A stretch of DNA of 64,000 bases from Stictocephala bisonia (taxonomy: Eukaryota > Arthropoda > Insecta > Hemiptera > Membracidae): assembly GCA_035578905.1 (NCBI GenBank), contig JAQJVL010000256.1, forward strand, positions 1,192,786 to 1,256,785, written 5' to 3'. This document shows, in pieces, positions 33,246 to 45,089 of this stretch. The notes under the pieces are model-generated. The model was not told the origin of the DNA, made no database searches, and was given only the letters and a program-made list of their open reading frames with translations. The translations under genes were made by a program, and so were the position numbers. How positions within the stretch are numbered: position 1 is the stretch's first letter; each line of letters begins with the position of its first letter.

Positions 33246-33737
33246 TTATTCTTCATTATAAAAGTTCATAAAATAAAAATATACCGAAACCCCACAGAAA
33301 TATACTTGTTTTAATGAATTTCACGACTTGTCATGAGCGCGCTTAGTGGCGCTTGAGTGAAGCTCTGACGCACGATGTTGCCAAAAGTATACTGTGTCTG
33401 GCAATCTATAACAATATATAAACGATAAAAAATAAATTTATTTTGGAAAATATGAAAATCCACATATATAAAATTGTTGTTGCGTAGAAACGTGCATTTT
33501 AAACAAGTATATTATGATAAAGGTGCGTATAAAGAACTGACATATGACAGCTGTGTTATGAGTTAAGGCGTTGCTATGTCTACGGCTGGCTAGTATCATC
33601 ATTTCGTCATTGGCTGGCTAGTAATGTCACTGGTCATAGCATTTTCAACCTCTTATAGTTCCAGCACTTGCTACAGGAGCGCTCTGACGTTAAAGTCGGG
33701 TGATTAAATAAATGGATCTCAGTAATAATGGAACAAT
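33246..33737. other. no gene recognised
   Basis: AT-rich with a short GC-richer stretch at 33330-33375. Confidence 0.4.
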
Positions 33738-34189
33738 AATAGTGGATATTCCCAAACCACCAAGTCACCGTTGGGAAGTCGACCGCCACCGGGCTGCTAA
33801 AATAGACTGTTGTATTTCAACTGTTCGGTTCGTGTTTATTATTAAATGAGTTATAATGAATACTGTATGATTATTAAAGGTCCAATCTAGTGGACCATAA
33901 GTTGAAATTATGAGTTTTTTTAATTTTAAATCGTCAAACATTTAAAGTGTTACATGTTTAACTGAAAAGAAAATATTTTAAAAATACATTTTTTCACAAA
34001 AATAAGTTTATGGTCCACTGACAACGCGATAGCTGTGATACTGTCGTCATTATTACGAATCGAATCGTTGAAATAGAAACCTATGTTTTTGGCTTTTTTC
34101 GTGAAAGAAAACGACCATCTTTTTTCTTTTACTTTACTCGCCAGTTGACATGGGACTGCAGATCTGTGCGTCAACTTTATTCAACGAGT

Positions 34190-34283
34190 GAAGTATCGAC
34201 CTTTGGCTTAGTGGGGATTCGAACTTTGGACATGGCCCTCCGCAGTTCGAAGCCTTATCCACTGAGCCACCACGTCGGAAATA
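34190..34283 (-). repeat. tRNA-like SINE head
   Basis: On the minus strand GTGGTGGCTCAGTGGATAAG then GC resembles a pol III A box with D arm, and AAAGTTCGAATCCCCAC is a canonical B box about 45 bp later. No long body is evident, so this is a SINE head or tRNA pseudogene rather than a tRNA gene. It lies inside the family B foldback. Confidence 0.6.
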
Positions 34284-35830
34284 ACCTTAAAAAGAGGTCA
34301 GCAGTAATCTCAAATGAAATAAGGATTAAATTTCGAGATTCGCACGTTCAGACGTGTAATCAGTCACTGTCTTGCATCACTGATCTAAAACTAAATTGTT
34401 TCCTACTTTTAGTTTAAATCCAAGAAGGGCTCTCTGTATGTAGACGTCACTCCTCCCGATGACATTAAACTGACATTCGGTAGGCAGAGACCGTGTTAAT
34501 GTGGCGAGCCGAGATTTATCGAGGGGTTCTAGTGGTTGTGGTCAGTTTCGATAGACTCGTCACAAAGTGGCCAATGGACCGTCACGCGTGCAGCTGGACA
34601 CGACTCGGGGAGTGAGACCGGTCGACCCCGCCATCTGTCCAGCTAGGTGGTCTCAAAGTTCCGATTAACAACGGCTGCTCTTTATTTATGTTGATGTGCA
34701 AAGTGATGGATCGGGTCAGGAACCAGAGACTGCTGTGATAACTGGCAGGAGGGCAGGGACCATTAGATTATGTGGCAGATTATCGCATACTCTTCGCGAA
34801 CTCCGCTGTGGCGTCTTTCAAAAAGAGCACGTACTGGAGAAAACCACTAACGAAAGATAATGTTTTCTTTCGTTGGAATTATCCAAATAAAAACAATTTT
34901 TTATTTTACTTTCTCCCATATGCGTTAGCATAGACACAGTATAATGTGATCGTCAAAAATGAAAAAAAATGTGTTTTACAAGTTGGTCTAAAAGTCCATT
35001 TAGGGTCCCCTGAACCCAATCTATCCGTATCGCTGGAGACCAAACGGATGGATCAAATTTGGTATGTAGGTGTATTTAGCCAATATCTTCTGACCGTTTT
35101 TTTTTTTTTCACTTTTTCTAATTTTAGTTTTTTTTAATTTTTATGGCCAAAAAACATACAAAAATGGAATTTTCTCAGAAACGACTCTAAAGATTTAGAT
35201 TAAATTTTCAGGAAATATGTGAGTTTTCAGGAAATATTTTAGTAAAAACCGCATGTCTCTAACTTTAATAGTTTTTAGTTAGTCTATGGAAAAAAAACAT
35301 ATTTGGGAATCAAACTGGTAATTTTGAAAGTTTCTATTTTTTTAGTGTTTAATATGGGGGAATGTTGTGCCAATTCTTTGGAACCATTTATTATTTATGT
35401 ATCGTTGAAAGTGAACCTCAAGATAAAAAAAATGCAAATGATGAAGGAAAGTCAGTATAGTCTCAAAAATAATTGTTCCATTATAGTTTTATGTACAGAT
35501 AGCATGAAGAGTTCTTTTACATTACATTTCTTAATATGTTTTGGCTACTTCTATTTATAGTTAACACTGTTTTATTCATGCCAACAGTGGTTCCCTCATT
35601 GCAATTTCTCTACCATGACTTCCAGTGTTGCAACAAAGCTCCTCCGGATAGACGAGAGGCACATGGCATGACCACCATGCGTGGTCAAACAGCTTGTCAA
35701 CTCAGTTCTCAGCGTAAAAAGTAACTTGTTTATCACATATGTAAGAGTGATACATACTTTGATAGGCTTAAGTAGATTTTACATTTTTTTTTTGCCAGGC
35801 TTTGTGAACTTACAAATAGCTTTTAATTCT
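34284..35830. other. interior of the family B foldback; no gene recognised
   Basis: 34430-34860 is GC-richer and unique with no convincing frame. 34900-35830 is AT-rich with long T tracts (35098-35115). Confidence 0.35.
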
Positions 35831-36254
35831 AACCAACAATATTGTTTGGGGGGTTGTTTCATTCCACGAGAAAAATGGGTTTCAACAATTCGGTCCGTAA
35901 TAATGATCGTATCGTAAATAACTATTAAGTGTAATTTTATAGATGAAAAACTGTTCTTGTAGAGCATAGGTTGGTTTTTTTAAACAAATGACTATTTTTA
36001 TAATTTTTTACATTTTAATGGGTGAATATTTACATCACATTTTTGAATATTTTTAATTAAAAAAAACTCATAATATCAACTTACGACCCACTAGATCAGA
36101 CCTTTAACTATCATACAGTGTTCACTATAGCTCAAATCAAATAAAAAATAATTTATTTTACCATTTCTTTGTACATATATTTTAGTATAAATTGTTGAAA
36201 TACAACTGGAACGGCATCATTTGATTGTTTATAAAATTACTTATCTACATTCTT

Positions 36255-36335
36255 ACATATGAGACGCCGACACAACGTTGTGCGTATTTTAAGGCGAATA
36301 TGAATGGTTTTTATGAGTGTAGGATGAGTGTGGAT
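36255..36335 (-). repeat. SINE tail fragment
   Basis: GAGACGCCGACACAACG, GGCGAATATGAATGG and GAGTGTAGGATGAGTGTGGA match the 3' region of the 39060-39325 SINE in reverse. Confidence 0.6.
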
Positions 36336-36825
36336 CTATCAAAAAGGAAACAAACATTTACATGAAAGTTACAACTTTTGGTAAAATAAATACACACCCC
36401 AGAGTAAAAACTGTTTTAGAGTTGCTATTACTTAAATAACTAAAGGCAGAGAGTTGACTGGAATTCAAATTCCATATTAATAAGAAAAAAAAAAAATACA
36501 TACAAAATTTATTCTACATTTTTCAATATTAGATAAATTTAGTAAATAAAATATTTGTTACTGCTATGAATTAGGAAAATAGATTTAATAAACATGTTAA
36601 TTATACGCAAACTAAGCCAATAGGTGTTCAATTTTGTGGCAAGACACCTATTTAAAAATTTTTTTAAAATTAATAATGGGTAGGAAACTCATTATTGTAA
36701 TAAACACGAACCGTACAGTTGAAATACAACGGCTTGTTTTAGTCTACTTACGGTAAGATTGTATGTCTACTACAGGGCTGTCGACTTCCCAGCGGTGACT
36801 TGGTAGTTTGGGGAACGATCGGTTA

Positions 36826-37507
36826 ACCAGTAATATCTAGGAATAAGGACAATTACGTGACTATTATTTATTGAAACATTTGAGTAAATGAAGTGAAACC
36901 GCCATCTTGCCCACCGAATCTCCAGAGAACCTGAATCTCCAGGGAACCCGCAACGTTGAATTTCATTGTCTGTCCTTCATTTTAACTAATTCCAGTTAGA
37001 GGGTATAAAATAAATAAGTATCAGTTGAAACAATGCATATCTGGATAAAACGTATGTTTTAAATAGATAATGTTAACACAATCTTTTATAATACGAATTT
37101 TACTTGAAACCTTTTATTTTGAAATTGTTTTAATACTTGTACATGAAATTTTTCTGTGGGAGAATTTTCAATAATGTTAGGAATTGAATTAAATGTTAAT
37201 TATTACGGTTGGTTTACATGTAAGAGATGTTTGTTTAATTTAGAAACTCTAATTTAAAAATGATGTTAAATTTGGTCAGGAACGTGGACAAGTCTGAGGT
37301 TGATGTTCGGGGTGTAGTATTTCTGAAAACATTTTAAAATACCCAAAATGGTAAGGGTCAAAGAATGTGACTAAATAAATAATAATAAAATAAACAATAT
37401 ACATGTAAGGGAAAGTCGTTTAATTCGTACCTCTTGAGGTTTGTTGCATTAGAGCGAGAAACCAGCGCTCCACCGGAGTCCGTTGTAACTTTGTGTCCTA
37501 AGTAGAC
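36826..37507. other. no feature recognised
   Basis: A small direct duplication of CGAATCTCCAGAGAACC/TGAATCTCCAGGGAACC at 36915-36950. Otherwise AT-rich. Confidence 0.4.
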
Positions 37508-38027
37508 GTGAAAAGTTTCCTTGCGCTGTGTTCATCCAAAAGTTTCCTTGCGCTGTGTTCATCCAAAAGTTTCCTTGCGCTGTGTTCATCCAAAAGTTTC
37601 CTTGCGCTGTGTTCATCCAAAAGTTTCCTTGCGCTGTGTTCATCCAAAAGTTTCCTTGCGCTGTGTTCATCCAAAAGTTTCCTTGCGCTGTGTTCATCCA
37701 AAAGTTTCCTTGCGCTGTGTTCATCCAAAAGTTTCCTTGCGCTGTGTTCATCCAAAAGTTTCCTTGCGCTGTGTTCATCCAAAAGTTTCCTTGCGCTGTG
37801 TTCATCCAAAAGTTTCCTTGCGCTGTGTTCATCCAAAAGTTTCCTTGCGCTGTGTTCATCCAAAAGTTTCCTTGCGCTGTGTTCATCCAAAAGTTTCCTT
37901 GCGCTGTGTTCATCCAAAAGTTTCCTTGCGCTGTGTTCATCCAAAAGTTTCCTTGCGCTGTGTTCATCCAAAAGTTTCCTTGCGCTGTGTTCATCCAAAA
38001 GTTTCCTTGCGCTGTGTTCATCCAAAA
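37508..38027. repeat. near-perfect 27-bp minisatellite, about 19 copies
   Basis: The unit consists of AAAAGTTTCCTTGCGCTGTG plus TTCATCC. I see no substitution between internal copies. Because 27 is divisible by 3, long repetitive ORFs open in several frames on both strands (for example a 9-residue MNTAQGNFW unit on the minus strand). No start context, splice site or neighbouring exon supports a gene. Uniformity points to very recent amplification or strong homogenisation. Confidence 0.97.
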
Positions 38028-38254
38028 CGTTTTAACAACGAATTTCGTGATTTCTTACTTTTATATTTACTCTTTTCTTACGTTTTTACTTCGATTTCGA
38101 AATTGTTACTACCTAAAAAAGGAAGCATAAAGTAATTCTTAAATCTCACACGCTAGAACTGTTCAATGTAGTTTCTATAGACGAGCACGTTTTTGTCCTA
38201 CAGTACTTTTAGGTTAGAAAGATCCATGTTTAGTTAAAAGTAACTAGTTGCCAA

Positions 38255-38745
38255 AGTCGTACCTCTCAGGGTATCGTAAGTCATACCTCTAAGTGTATCA
38301 TAGTCGAAACTCTCAGGGTATCGTAAGTCGTACCTCTCAGGGTATCGTAAGTCGTACTTCTCAGAGTATCCTAAGTCGTACTTCTCAGGGTATCATAAGT
38401 CGTACCTCTCAGCGTATCGTAAGTCGTACCTCTCAGAGTATCCTAAGTCGTACTTCTCAGGGTATCATAAGTCGTACCTCTCAGAGTATCGTAAGTCGTA
38501 CCTCTCAGTGTATCATAGTCGAAACTCTCAGGGTATCGTAAGGCGTACCTCTCAGAGTATCGTAAGTCGTACCTCTCAGAGTATCGTAAGTCGTACCTCT
38601 CAGAGTATCCTAAGTCGTACTTCTCAGAGTATCCTAAGTCGTACTTCTCAGGGTATCATAAGTCGTACCTCTCAGCGTATCGTAAGTCGTACCTCTCAGG
38701 GTATCCTAAGTCGTACCTCTCAGGTTATCATAGGTCGTACCCGTT
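38255..38745. repeat. 24-bp minisatellite, about 20 copies
   Basis: The unit is CTCTCAGGGTATCGTAAGTC plus GTAC, with variants at a few positions (GGG/GAG/GCG, ATCG/ATCC/ATCA, ACCTC/ACTTC). Variant order repeats in blocks (compare 38320-38520 with 38530-38720), indicating duplication of multi-unit segments. Spurious 8-residue-repeat ORFs arise because 24 is divisible by 3. Confidence 0.93.
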
Positions 38746-38936
38746 CGAGTTAGGATACTTTGATGACAAGATCCGTATATCTTCAGTTTTGTTTTTTATT
38801 CAAAAAGAAAATGTATCAAAAACTGAGTTAAAAGTTAAAAAAAGTTTCAGTTACAAAGTTATGGGTAAAAAGAAAGTTAGACAAATATTTAATAACATCA
38901 TGTTTATCTACATCTTCCAACCAATGTGGCATTGTG
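38746..38936. other. no feature recognised
   Basis: AT-rich sequence leading into the zinc-finger relic. Confidence 0.35.
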
Positions 38937-39071
38937 ATCGAGGTTGAAGCTGATGAATGGTTTTGCAGTGTTTGTGAAGAAGCTTCAATCGAAGACGTGA
39001 TACAATGTTTGGAGTGTAAAGCGTGGGTACACGAGACATGTGCTGGTGTAAAATCAGGAATTGGTCGGTAG
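38937..39071 (+). pseudogene. zinc-finger (PHD-like) C-terminal fragment of a transposase
   Basis: The frame reads EADEWFCSVCEEASIEDVIQ then CLECKAWVHETCAGV. The spacing C-x2-C ... C-x2-C ... W-x-H-x3-C is that of a PHD/treble-clef finger, found at the C-terminus of several DDE_1-type insect transposases. The frame stops at a TAG that already belongs to the SINE inserted at about 39060, so the SINE probably cut the fragment. Upstream transposase sequence is missing. Confidence 0.6.
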
Positions 39072-39325
39072 CGTAGTTGGTTCAATCCCAGCTTCATAAG
39101 CTAAAGGTTCTCAATTCGATCCCAATCAGAGTCAAAACACATTTCGAGAAGGATCAGTTGATAACCACCGGCTGTTCATTTGTCATTGGGATATTAATTA
39201 ATGACACTTTCTAAGGAATTGTCGGCCTTAATTTGTAACAATGACTACATTCGCTCATCTACACTCATCACACTCATTCGAAATCCATATTCGCCCATAT
39301 CTTGACGATTGGCGTCTTATCTATA
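39060..39325 (+). repeat. tRNA-derived SINE
   Basis: The head holds GGTCGGTAGCGTAGTTGG (A-box-like) and AAAGGTTCTCAATTCGATCC (B-box-like, GGTTC..TTCGATCC), the pol III internal promoter spacing. The body includes CACCGGCTGTTCATTTGTCA and ACACTCATTCGAAATCC. The tail is CTTGACGATTGGCGTCTTAT. Reverse copy at 28470-28715; tail shared with the longer repeats at 11.4, 27.1, 48.3 and 51.9 kb. Confidence 0.83.
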
Positions 39326-40420
39326 TTTTAAAAAGAGGATGTTTTTTTTAACATAAAATATATTTGGATGGCTGCCAAACCATCCAACCGATCGCCATGA
39401 AACTTTAGGATGTTGTCCTGTATACTCCCGAGATGGTTTCTGTGAAGTTTGATGCAGATCCGTTCACAGGGTCCCGCCTAAAGATCCGTTCACGGGCTCC
39501 TAAAGATCCCATGTTATTCAAATGGAGAATCTGAATTGTTCACAAAAAACATATGACTGTGTGGTTTAATGTGTTTCACATGCCATAAGCAGATTGAAGT
39601 TCTCACAACAACAGTACTGTATATGTTTTGATTTATTGTAGTTCTACATTTCACCTTGAGAGTGTAGCACACACTACTTTTACTTGATCAGGTGATCTGT
39701 ATTTGGTGTTAACCTTTTTTTCTCGGTAATTAAAACATGTGGTGAAACGTGAAAATAAAAAATAAATAATTTTGGTATGTCAATGAAAAATGAAAGGCGA
39801 GACAACGTCCGCCGGGTTCAGCTAGTGAATAAATAAAATAAAATAAACATTTTAAATGATTATTCAGGAATGACAATTTTTTTATGACTTTATGTACTTC
39901 TTAGTTATAAAAATATACTAAATGAATAAAGTGTACCGTTACTTACGTGGTCCTTTCATATACCAACTATTATTTTTCATGAAAGTGGTTTAAATATAGA
40001 TAGTGCGACTTAGGCAATTGGTTCCAAGTCGTACCACTTGCAAACATTTCCTAAAGCCTATATTATATAATCTTTAATAGCCGCCTGTGACTGAGGGTGC
40101 TTGTATAGGTAGGTTATTAGGTATACCTTTATAATACATTAGCATAGGCCTTTAGTTAAAGAAATTGTAAATTAAAAAAAAACTGAAAATTGGTACAACA
40201 TAGGCAACCCCTATCATTCTTCAAGCTCATTTCTTACTGGATTTATAATTTAATGTTATAGATGAAACAAACACTCCAGTAAATAGTTTTTAATTTTATT
40301 AGACCTTTCGGTAACAAAGTTACCATCTCACACAAACTAAATTAATATTGTTTACATTTTTTAATGATTTGAAAAACACATGGATTTTATATTAATAATA
40401 ATAAAACATATGGTATAATT

Positions 40421-40423
<3 letters not shown>
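39326..40423. other. no gene recognised
   Basis: 39470-39510 carries a small tandem duplication around AAGATCCGTTCAC. AT-rich otherwise. Confidence 0.4.

Positions 40424-40490
<67 letters not shown>
40424..40490. repeat. (TA)n microsatellite
   Basis: About 33 uninterrupted TA units. Confidence 0.98.
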
Positions 40491-40496
<6 letters not shown>

Positions 40497-40769
40497 AATG
40501 TAAAACTTGTAAAAATTAAAAATAATAGTGGTGAGTTTTCAAATGTTCCTGGCTCGTTATTTAACACGAATTTCATTGAATTTTTATATATATAAGCTTT
40601 CATAAGCATCCAATTTTTTTCTTTATTTTCAACTTCTTTCAGTAAATTACATTTTCTAAAATTATGGTTGAAAATTGAATGTGACAATTGCAATAAAAAA
40701 TATATTGGTCAAACCAAAAATTTCAACAAGATTAAAGAACACAAATATAATTTTAAAAATTATCAAGAG

Positions 40770-41137
40770 GAGAAATCAGCGTACGTGTGTAGGTGGGCGG
40801 GTGGGTAATTTACCACTGTACGTGTGTGTTTTCAATTACCACTGAACGCGTGTGGGTGGGCGGGAGGTTCATTTACCACTGTACGTGCGTGTTTTCAATT
40901 ACCACTGTACGTGTGTGTTTTGAATTGCCACTGAACGCGTGTGGGTGGGCGGGAGGTTCATTTACAACTGTACGTGTCTGTTTTCATTTACCACTGTACG
41001 TGTGTGGGTGGGTGGGTCATTTACCACTGTACGTCTGTGTTTCAATTACAACTGAACGCGTGTGGGTGGGCGGGTGGATCATTAACCACTGTACGTGAGT
41101 GTTTTGAATTGCCACTGAACGCGTGTGGGTGGTATTG
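40770..41137 (+). repeat. compound minisatellite with GTGGGTGGGCGGG core
   Basis: Two unit types alternate: a about 38-bp unit GTGTGGGTGGGCGGGAGGTT plus CATTTACCACTGTACG, and a about 27-bp unit built on GTGTTTTCAATTACCACTGT. ACCACTGTACGTGTGTG joins them. The motif order is shared with the arrays at 10.95 kb (reverse) and 46.5 kb. Confidence 0.88.
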
Positions 41138-41282
41138 TTAATAGTTTGCATGTATTTTTAGTTTAAAAATGTTGTTCTCAATAGAACAGGTTTTTTTTCT
41201 TCTTAATCGCCTTTTTATAAATGTTGTATTCTTAAGAAGTGTTTTAACATAATATTATTATTAAAACACACTCAACTTTCAT

Positions 41283-41857
41283 AATTTTAAACATACTGTC
41301 TTGAACCATATGTCTTGATATATTTTAAACATACTGTCTTGAACCATATGTCTTGATATATTTTAAACATACTGTCTTGAACCATATGTCTTGATATATT
41401 TTAAGCATACTGTCTTGAACCATATGTCTTGATATATTTTAAACATACTGTCTTGAACCATGTGTCTTGATATATTTTAAACATGCTGTCTTGAACCATA
41501 TGTCTTGATATATTTTAAACATACTGTCTTGAACCATATGTCTTGATATATTTTAAACATACTGTCTTGAACCATATGTCTTGATATATTTTAAACATAC
41601 TGTCTTGAACCATATGTCTTGATATATTTTAAACATACTGTCTTGAACCATATGTCTTGATATATTTTAAACATACTGTCTTGAACCATGTGTCTTGATA
41701 TATTTTAAACATACTGTCTTGAACCATGTGTCTTGATATATTTTAAACATACTGTCTTGAACCATATGTCTTGATATATTTTAAACATACTGTCTTGAGC
41801 CATATGTCTTGATATATTTTAAACATACTGTCTTGAACCATATGTCTTGATATATTT
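41283..41857 (+). repeat. 38-bp minisatellite, about 15 copies
   Basis: The unit consists of TATTTTAAACATACTGTCTT plus GAACCATATGTCTTGATA. Rare changes occur (ATGTG for ATATG, AAGC for AAAC). Highly uniform. Confidence 0.96.
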
Positions 41858-43283
41858 TTTATTTATCTAAGATTCATTAGTGAGGCCAACAAAATTACAA
41901 CTGTTGTACTTTGATTAAAAAGAAATATAAAGTAAATAGTTCGATATGTGTTTATTATATCCAATAAACACATATTGAATATAGAGCTTATGGCGTAGCA
42001 AAGAAGCATGATGAGATTAAAACCGTACAGAAAAAGCTGTGATGATGATATATTCATACTGGTTGTAAAAGTGTATGAAACTAACCCGGTTAATTTATAC
42101 AATCCATAAAATACTTAATAACCAGATGTAGTACTTCCAATTATCTAACACTCTGTCCTATATGTTCGAGACTTTAATATTCATCTCAACCAATGGAGTT
42201 GCTCATCGGACGACAATAATGGTCAAAGGCAACCAACTAGGCTGAAAGCAACAACTTATTTCTCGTATTTGATGCTAAAGATATCAGTGCTTTCTTCACA
42301 GCTCATCGGCTTTTGGGTTATTTCCGCAGATTTATGCTTTTGTTCATGTGAACTATCTCTAAGATCCCAAACATTTATGAAAAGAGTTCTTGGGGCTTTA
42401 TCTCATTCACAACACAAGTCAGTGTTGATATCCGCTGGGATTTACGTTTTCTTTGATCAATTTTTCCAAAGTCTAATTCAAACTTTTACAAAGCTGTTCG
42501 TTCGTATGTTCGGGAGGATATACATCATATCTTAACGTAGTATCTTCATGTTAATTTCTCCTTTAACGAACAATTATGATCGTTCTATGAGCCTTTAATA
42601 TTCCATTGCTAAGGCGTTTGACCTTTGCGTTGCTAAGGGCTATCAGCGGCTCCTTCATAGCAACCTCTCATCATAGCTTCCAGTGCTTTGCAAAATAGCT
42701 CTTGCTGAAATATGACTCAAAATCACTACTCCTGGGAGTTAAACTAAGATCTTAAATACTTACAATATCTCCAAATGGGATATTTTTAATGGTCGGAACA
42801 CGTTTCTGGTATTGTTAGACCCCATGACTTCGATAGGCATATTCAACCTTCCTCGTATGTTTCCTTTGGCAACCTTTTTCTTAAGTATGAGATGATGCAA
42901 CTACTGGAAATATAAGTTGGGAATGGTAAATGATCAAGCATGTGATTTTGGGGCTAGAACTCAAATTATAAATCACATGGTTATACTGCCCCATTTTGTT
43001 TTTTTCAATGAGTATTGGCTATTTTTCAGTCAATTGGAGGAGTGGAAGATGGATGATTACGAAACGGACTAAATTTGGAACGTATTTTAAAACTAATACA
43101 CAAGTACTTTATACTGTAGATTTGATTTTTTATTTGGTTTTTCCAATTTCTACCTTTTTTGGTGGTTAAGAAAACTGTCAATGGCTAATGAATCTTGATT
43201 TTATCTTGATATTTCGAACAAGCTGTCTTTATTTATCTTCTTTAGCTGTTTATGTTATTTGTCTAGTTGTTTTCTTTGTCCAC
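41858..43283. other. no gene recognised
   Basis: Short open stretches (for example 42269-42535 +) have no family resemblance. A DFNIHLNQW-like reading near 42175 loosely resembles a LINE endonuclease motif but is not extended. Confidence 0.35.
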
Positions 43284-43435
43284 CTGTTACAGTTCAGCAC
43301 TATCTCATAGAACAATTCATCTTTACCGCTGCTGCACTGCCCACTTGATCCTTTGGCTACGCTGCCTTTATCATCTCTCACGTTGTCCTGCTGCTCATCT
43401 CCGCTAAGCACACTTCTTCTTACTTGCGGGTGGTC
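43284..43435 (-). CDS. candidate exon, unknown protein
   Basis: On the minus strand a GTTTCTGCAG acceptor is followed by DHPQVRRSVLSGDEQQDNVR then DDKGSVAKGSSGQCSSGKDE, ending at a CAG|GTGGAC donor-like site. The polar, low-complexity composition suits an intracellular linker. It starts in phase 0, compatible with the candidate exon at 44060-44185. I do not recognise it. Confidence 0.22.
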
Positions 43436-44059
43436 CTGCAGAAACCTCGTGACAAGCCTATTGCCCAAATGGCCGGCTGCTACAGCTTTTTATGACGTAC
43501 GCGGCATGTCTCCCTTCGTCAGATGATGGATCGGACAGAAGGAACACGCTCGGTTGGTGGTTGGGGGGGCATTTAACAGTCACCCTTTTGATAATGTGAC
43601 ATGTTGTCTTGGGGTTGAAGTTGTCAGTTTAGTAGTGTATGTGCTATGGTATCTTACTTAAATTATCTTATTTAAAGTTGTAGCTATTAAAACGAAATTC
43701 GAAAACTCATCTTTTATACATGATAACTTAAAAATCACCAAAGAGAGCTCATATTGTTCATTATATAAACACACGTCATTAATATTCATAATTTTTCTTT
43801 ACACATACACTAATCCTATCTTTTATACTCTTGAAACACTTACATACGACATTTTGTCAAGGCTTTCGGTTCACGTGTGGAAAATTAATTCAATGTGTAA
43901 TACTCATGCCATAATACAGTATCAACAAACACTTGAACGGAGATGGCAGGGGCTGGAAAGTAAGAGTAACCAGGAGATCGGGGGGGGGGGGAGGGGTGAC
44001 CGAACCAATTTAGCCGGTTTGGTGTGAAACGCGTACACTCATTGTTATTTGATGTTAAC
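43436..44059. other. interval between two candidate exons
   Basis: Would be an intron if the candidates are real. Contains a G tract (43980-43992). Nothing else seen. Confidence 0.3.
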
Positions 44060-44185
44060 TGGGTTAGCTCCCTCCCACAGATTGATTGGCCTGCTCCCTG
44101 GCGTCTGTTTGCCGAACTGCTCAATTTTTAATGCACCTCTTTGTAGAGTGGGTCTTCCCGCAGCTTCTGTTTCCCTCAGTCCGTA
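44060..44185 (-). CDS. candidate exon, unknown protein
   Basis: A strong minus-strand acceptor (CTTCTTCCTTGTTTCACAG) precedes exactly 42 codons, YGLRETEAAGRPTLQRGALK then IEQFGKQTPGSRPINLWEG, to a weak CCCA|GTTAAC donor, phase 0 to 0. Coding-like composition, no family recognised. Confidence 0.25.
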
Positions 44186-45089
44186 CTGTGAAACAAGGAA
44201 GAAGAAGAATATTACCTCGAGTAAGGTAATTAGTGAATAAAGGATAGTCGGAGGAAGTTCTGTAGTTGTTAAATACCTAAGCGAACAAATCACTGGAAAA
44301 CAAATTTATGGGATTCTTAAACTGGGCTGATAGTTGCTCAACATGACTTCCAATATAAAGCGATTAAAACATTAAACTAATAAAAGTGCGAACTGTTAAA
44401 TTCATGGGTTTTTAAATAAATAATAGGCACGGGTTCTCAATAAATAAAATTGAAATGGATCTTGTAATGACGTCTGGACTGTTCTTGGTATTTTCCTTTT
44501 CGGGCAATTAAAGGGCTTTTCACTCTACGAAAAACGCCAAAATACGCTTTTTTTGGAGGTTTGGGAACTGTCCTCCTTAATCACTGACTCTTGCTGAAGA
44601 AAAGTTCATTTCTCTCATTGGGAGGTGGGGGTATGAAGGACTGATATGACTTAAACTATGCTAATATTGTGAGTTTTCTCGACTCTGGGAGACAGTAGCC
44701 CATCATTTGGTACTAATTATGGGTGCTAATAATTTTATCATGTAATTGCGATATTAGGTTCACGTGAATAGTAACAGGTTAAGGAAACGCTAAGTTCAAT
44801 CAAGATTCACTGTTTAGAGAATTTTTGGAGGCTTATCTATATTATTTGAAAGTGAACAATTTAGCGATGATATAAGAAAGAAATTGAGAAATGTTTGTAA
44901 GAAAGTCCGTTTGAGAGTTGGTTTGTTTGTGTGGTTAAAATAATGTACAGTTTTAGTTTACGCTTGGCAAAACCGTGTAAACTTAAAATTTAAAAAAAGC
45001 ACTGACTGAAAGTGTCTATAGCTTAACAGTCTGTTACACCTGCCGCAATATTGTATTTGATCCTCCGTAAGGCGAATGATACATTCGAA
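44186..45089. other. no feature recognised
   Basis: AT-rich DNA with no repeat or coding signal I can support. Confidence 0.4.

Larger units (their letters stand above)
33738..36825. mobile_element. foldback/long-TIR element, family B (3.1 kb) with internal insertions
   Basis: Outer left TTCCCAAACCACCAAGTCAC is mirrored by GTGACTTGGTAGTTTGGGGA at the right end. The arms continue through GGGAAGTCGAC, CGGTTCGTGTTTATTA, GGTCCAATCTAGTGG and a TCATTATTACGAATCG block (left) or AATTCGGTCCGTAATAATGA (right). The right arm is split near 36130-36690 by other sequence including a SINE tail. No transposase. Related arms lie at 47637-48265 and 49705-51466. No target duplication was found. Confidence 0.72.

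Noticed and set aside
37449..38135. Five 175-204-codon ORFs with 9-residue repeats
   Set aside because: Produced by a 27-bp tandem repeat open in several frames on both strands; no support for translation.
37508..38745. CRISPR-like array
   Set aside because: Units are contiguous with no unique spacers, and the window is eukaryotic; these are minisatellites.
40793..41141. Gly/Val/Cys-rich ORFs
   Set aside because: Translation of the GTGGGTGGGCGGG minisatellite.
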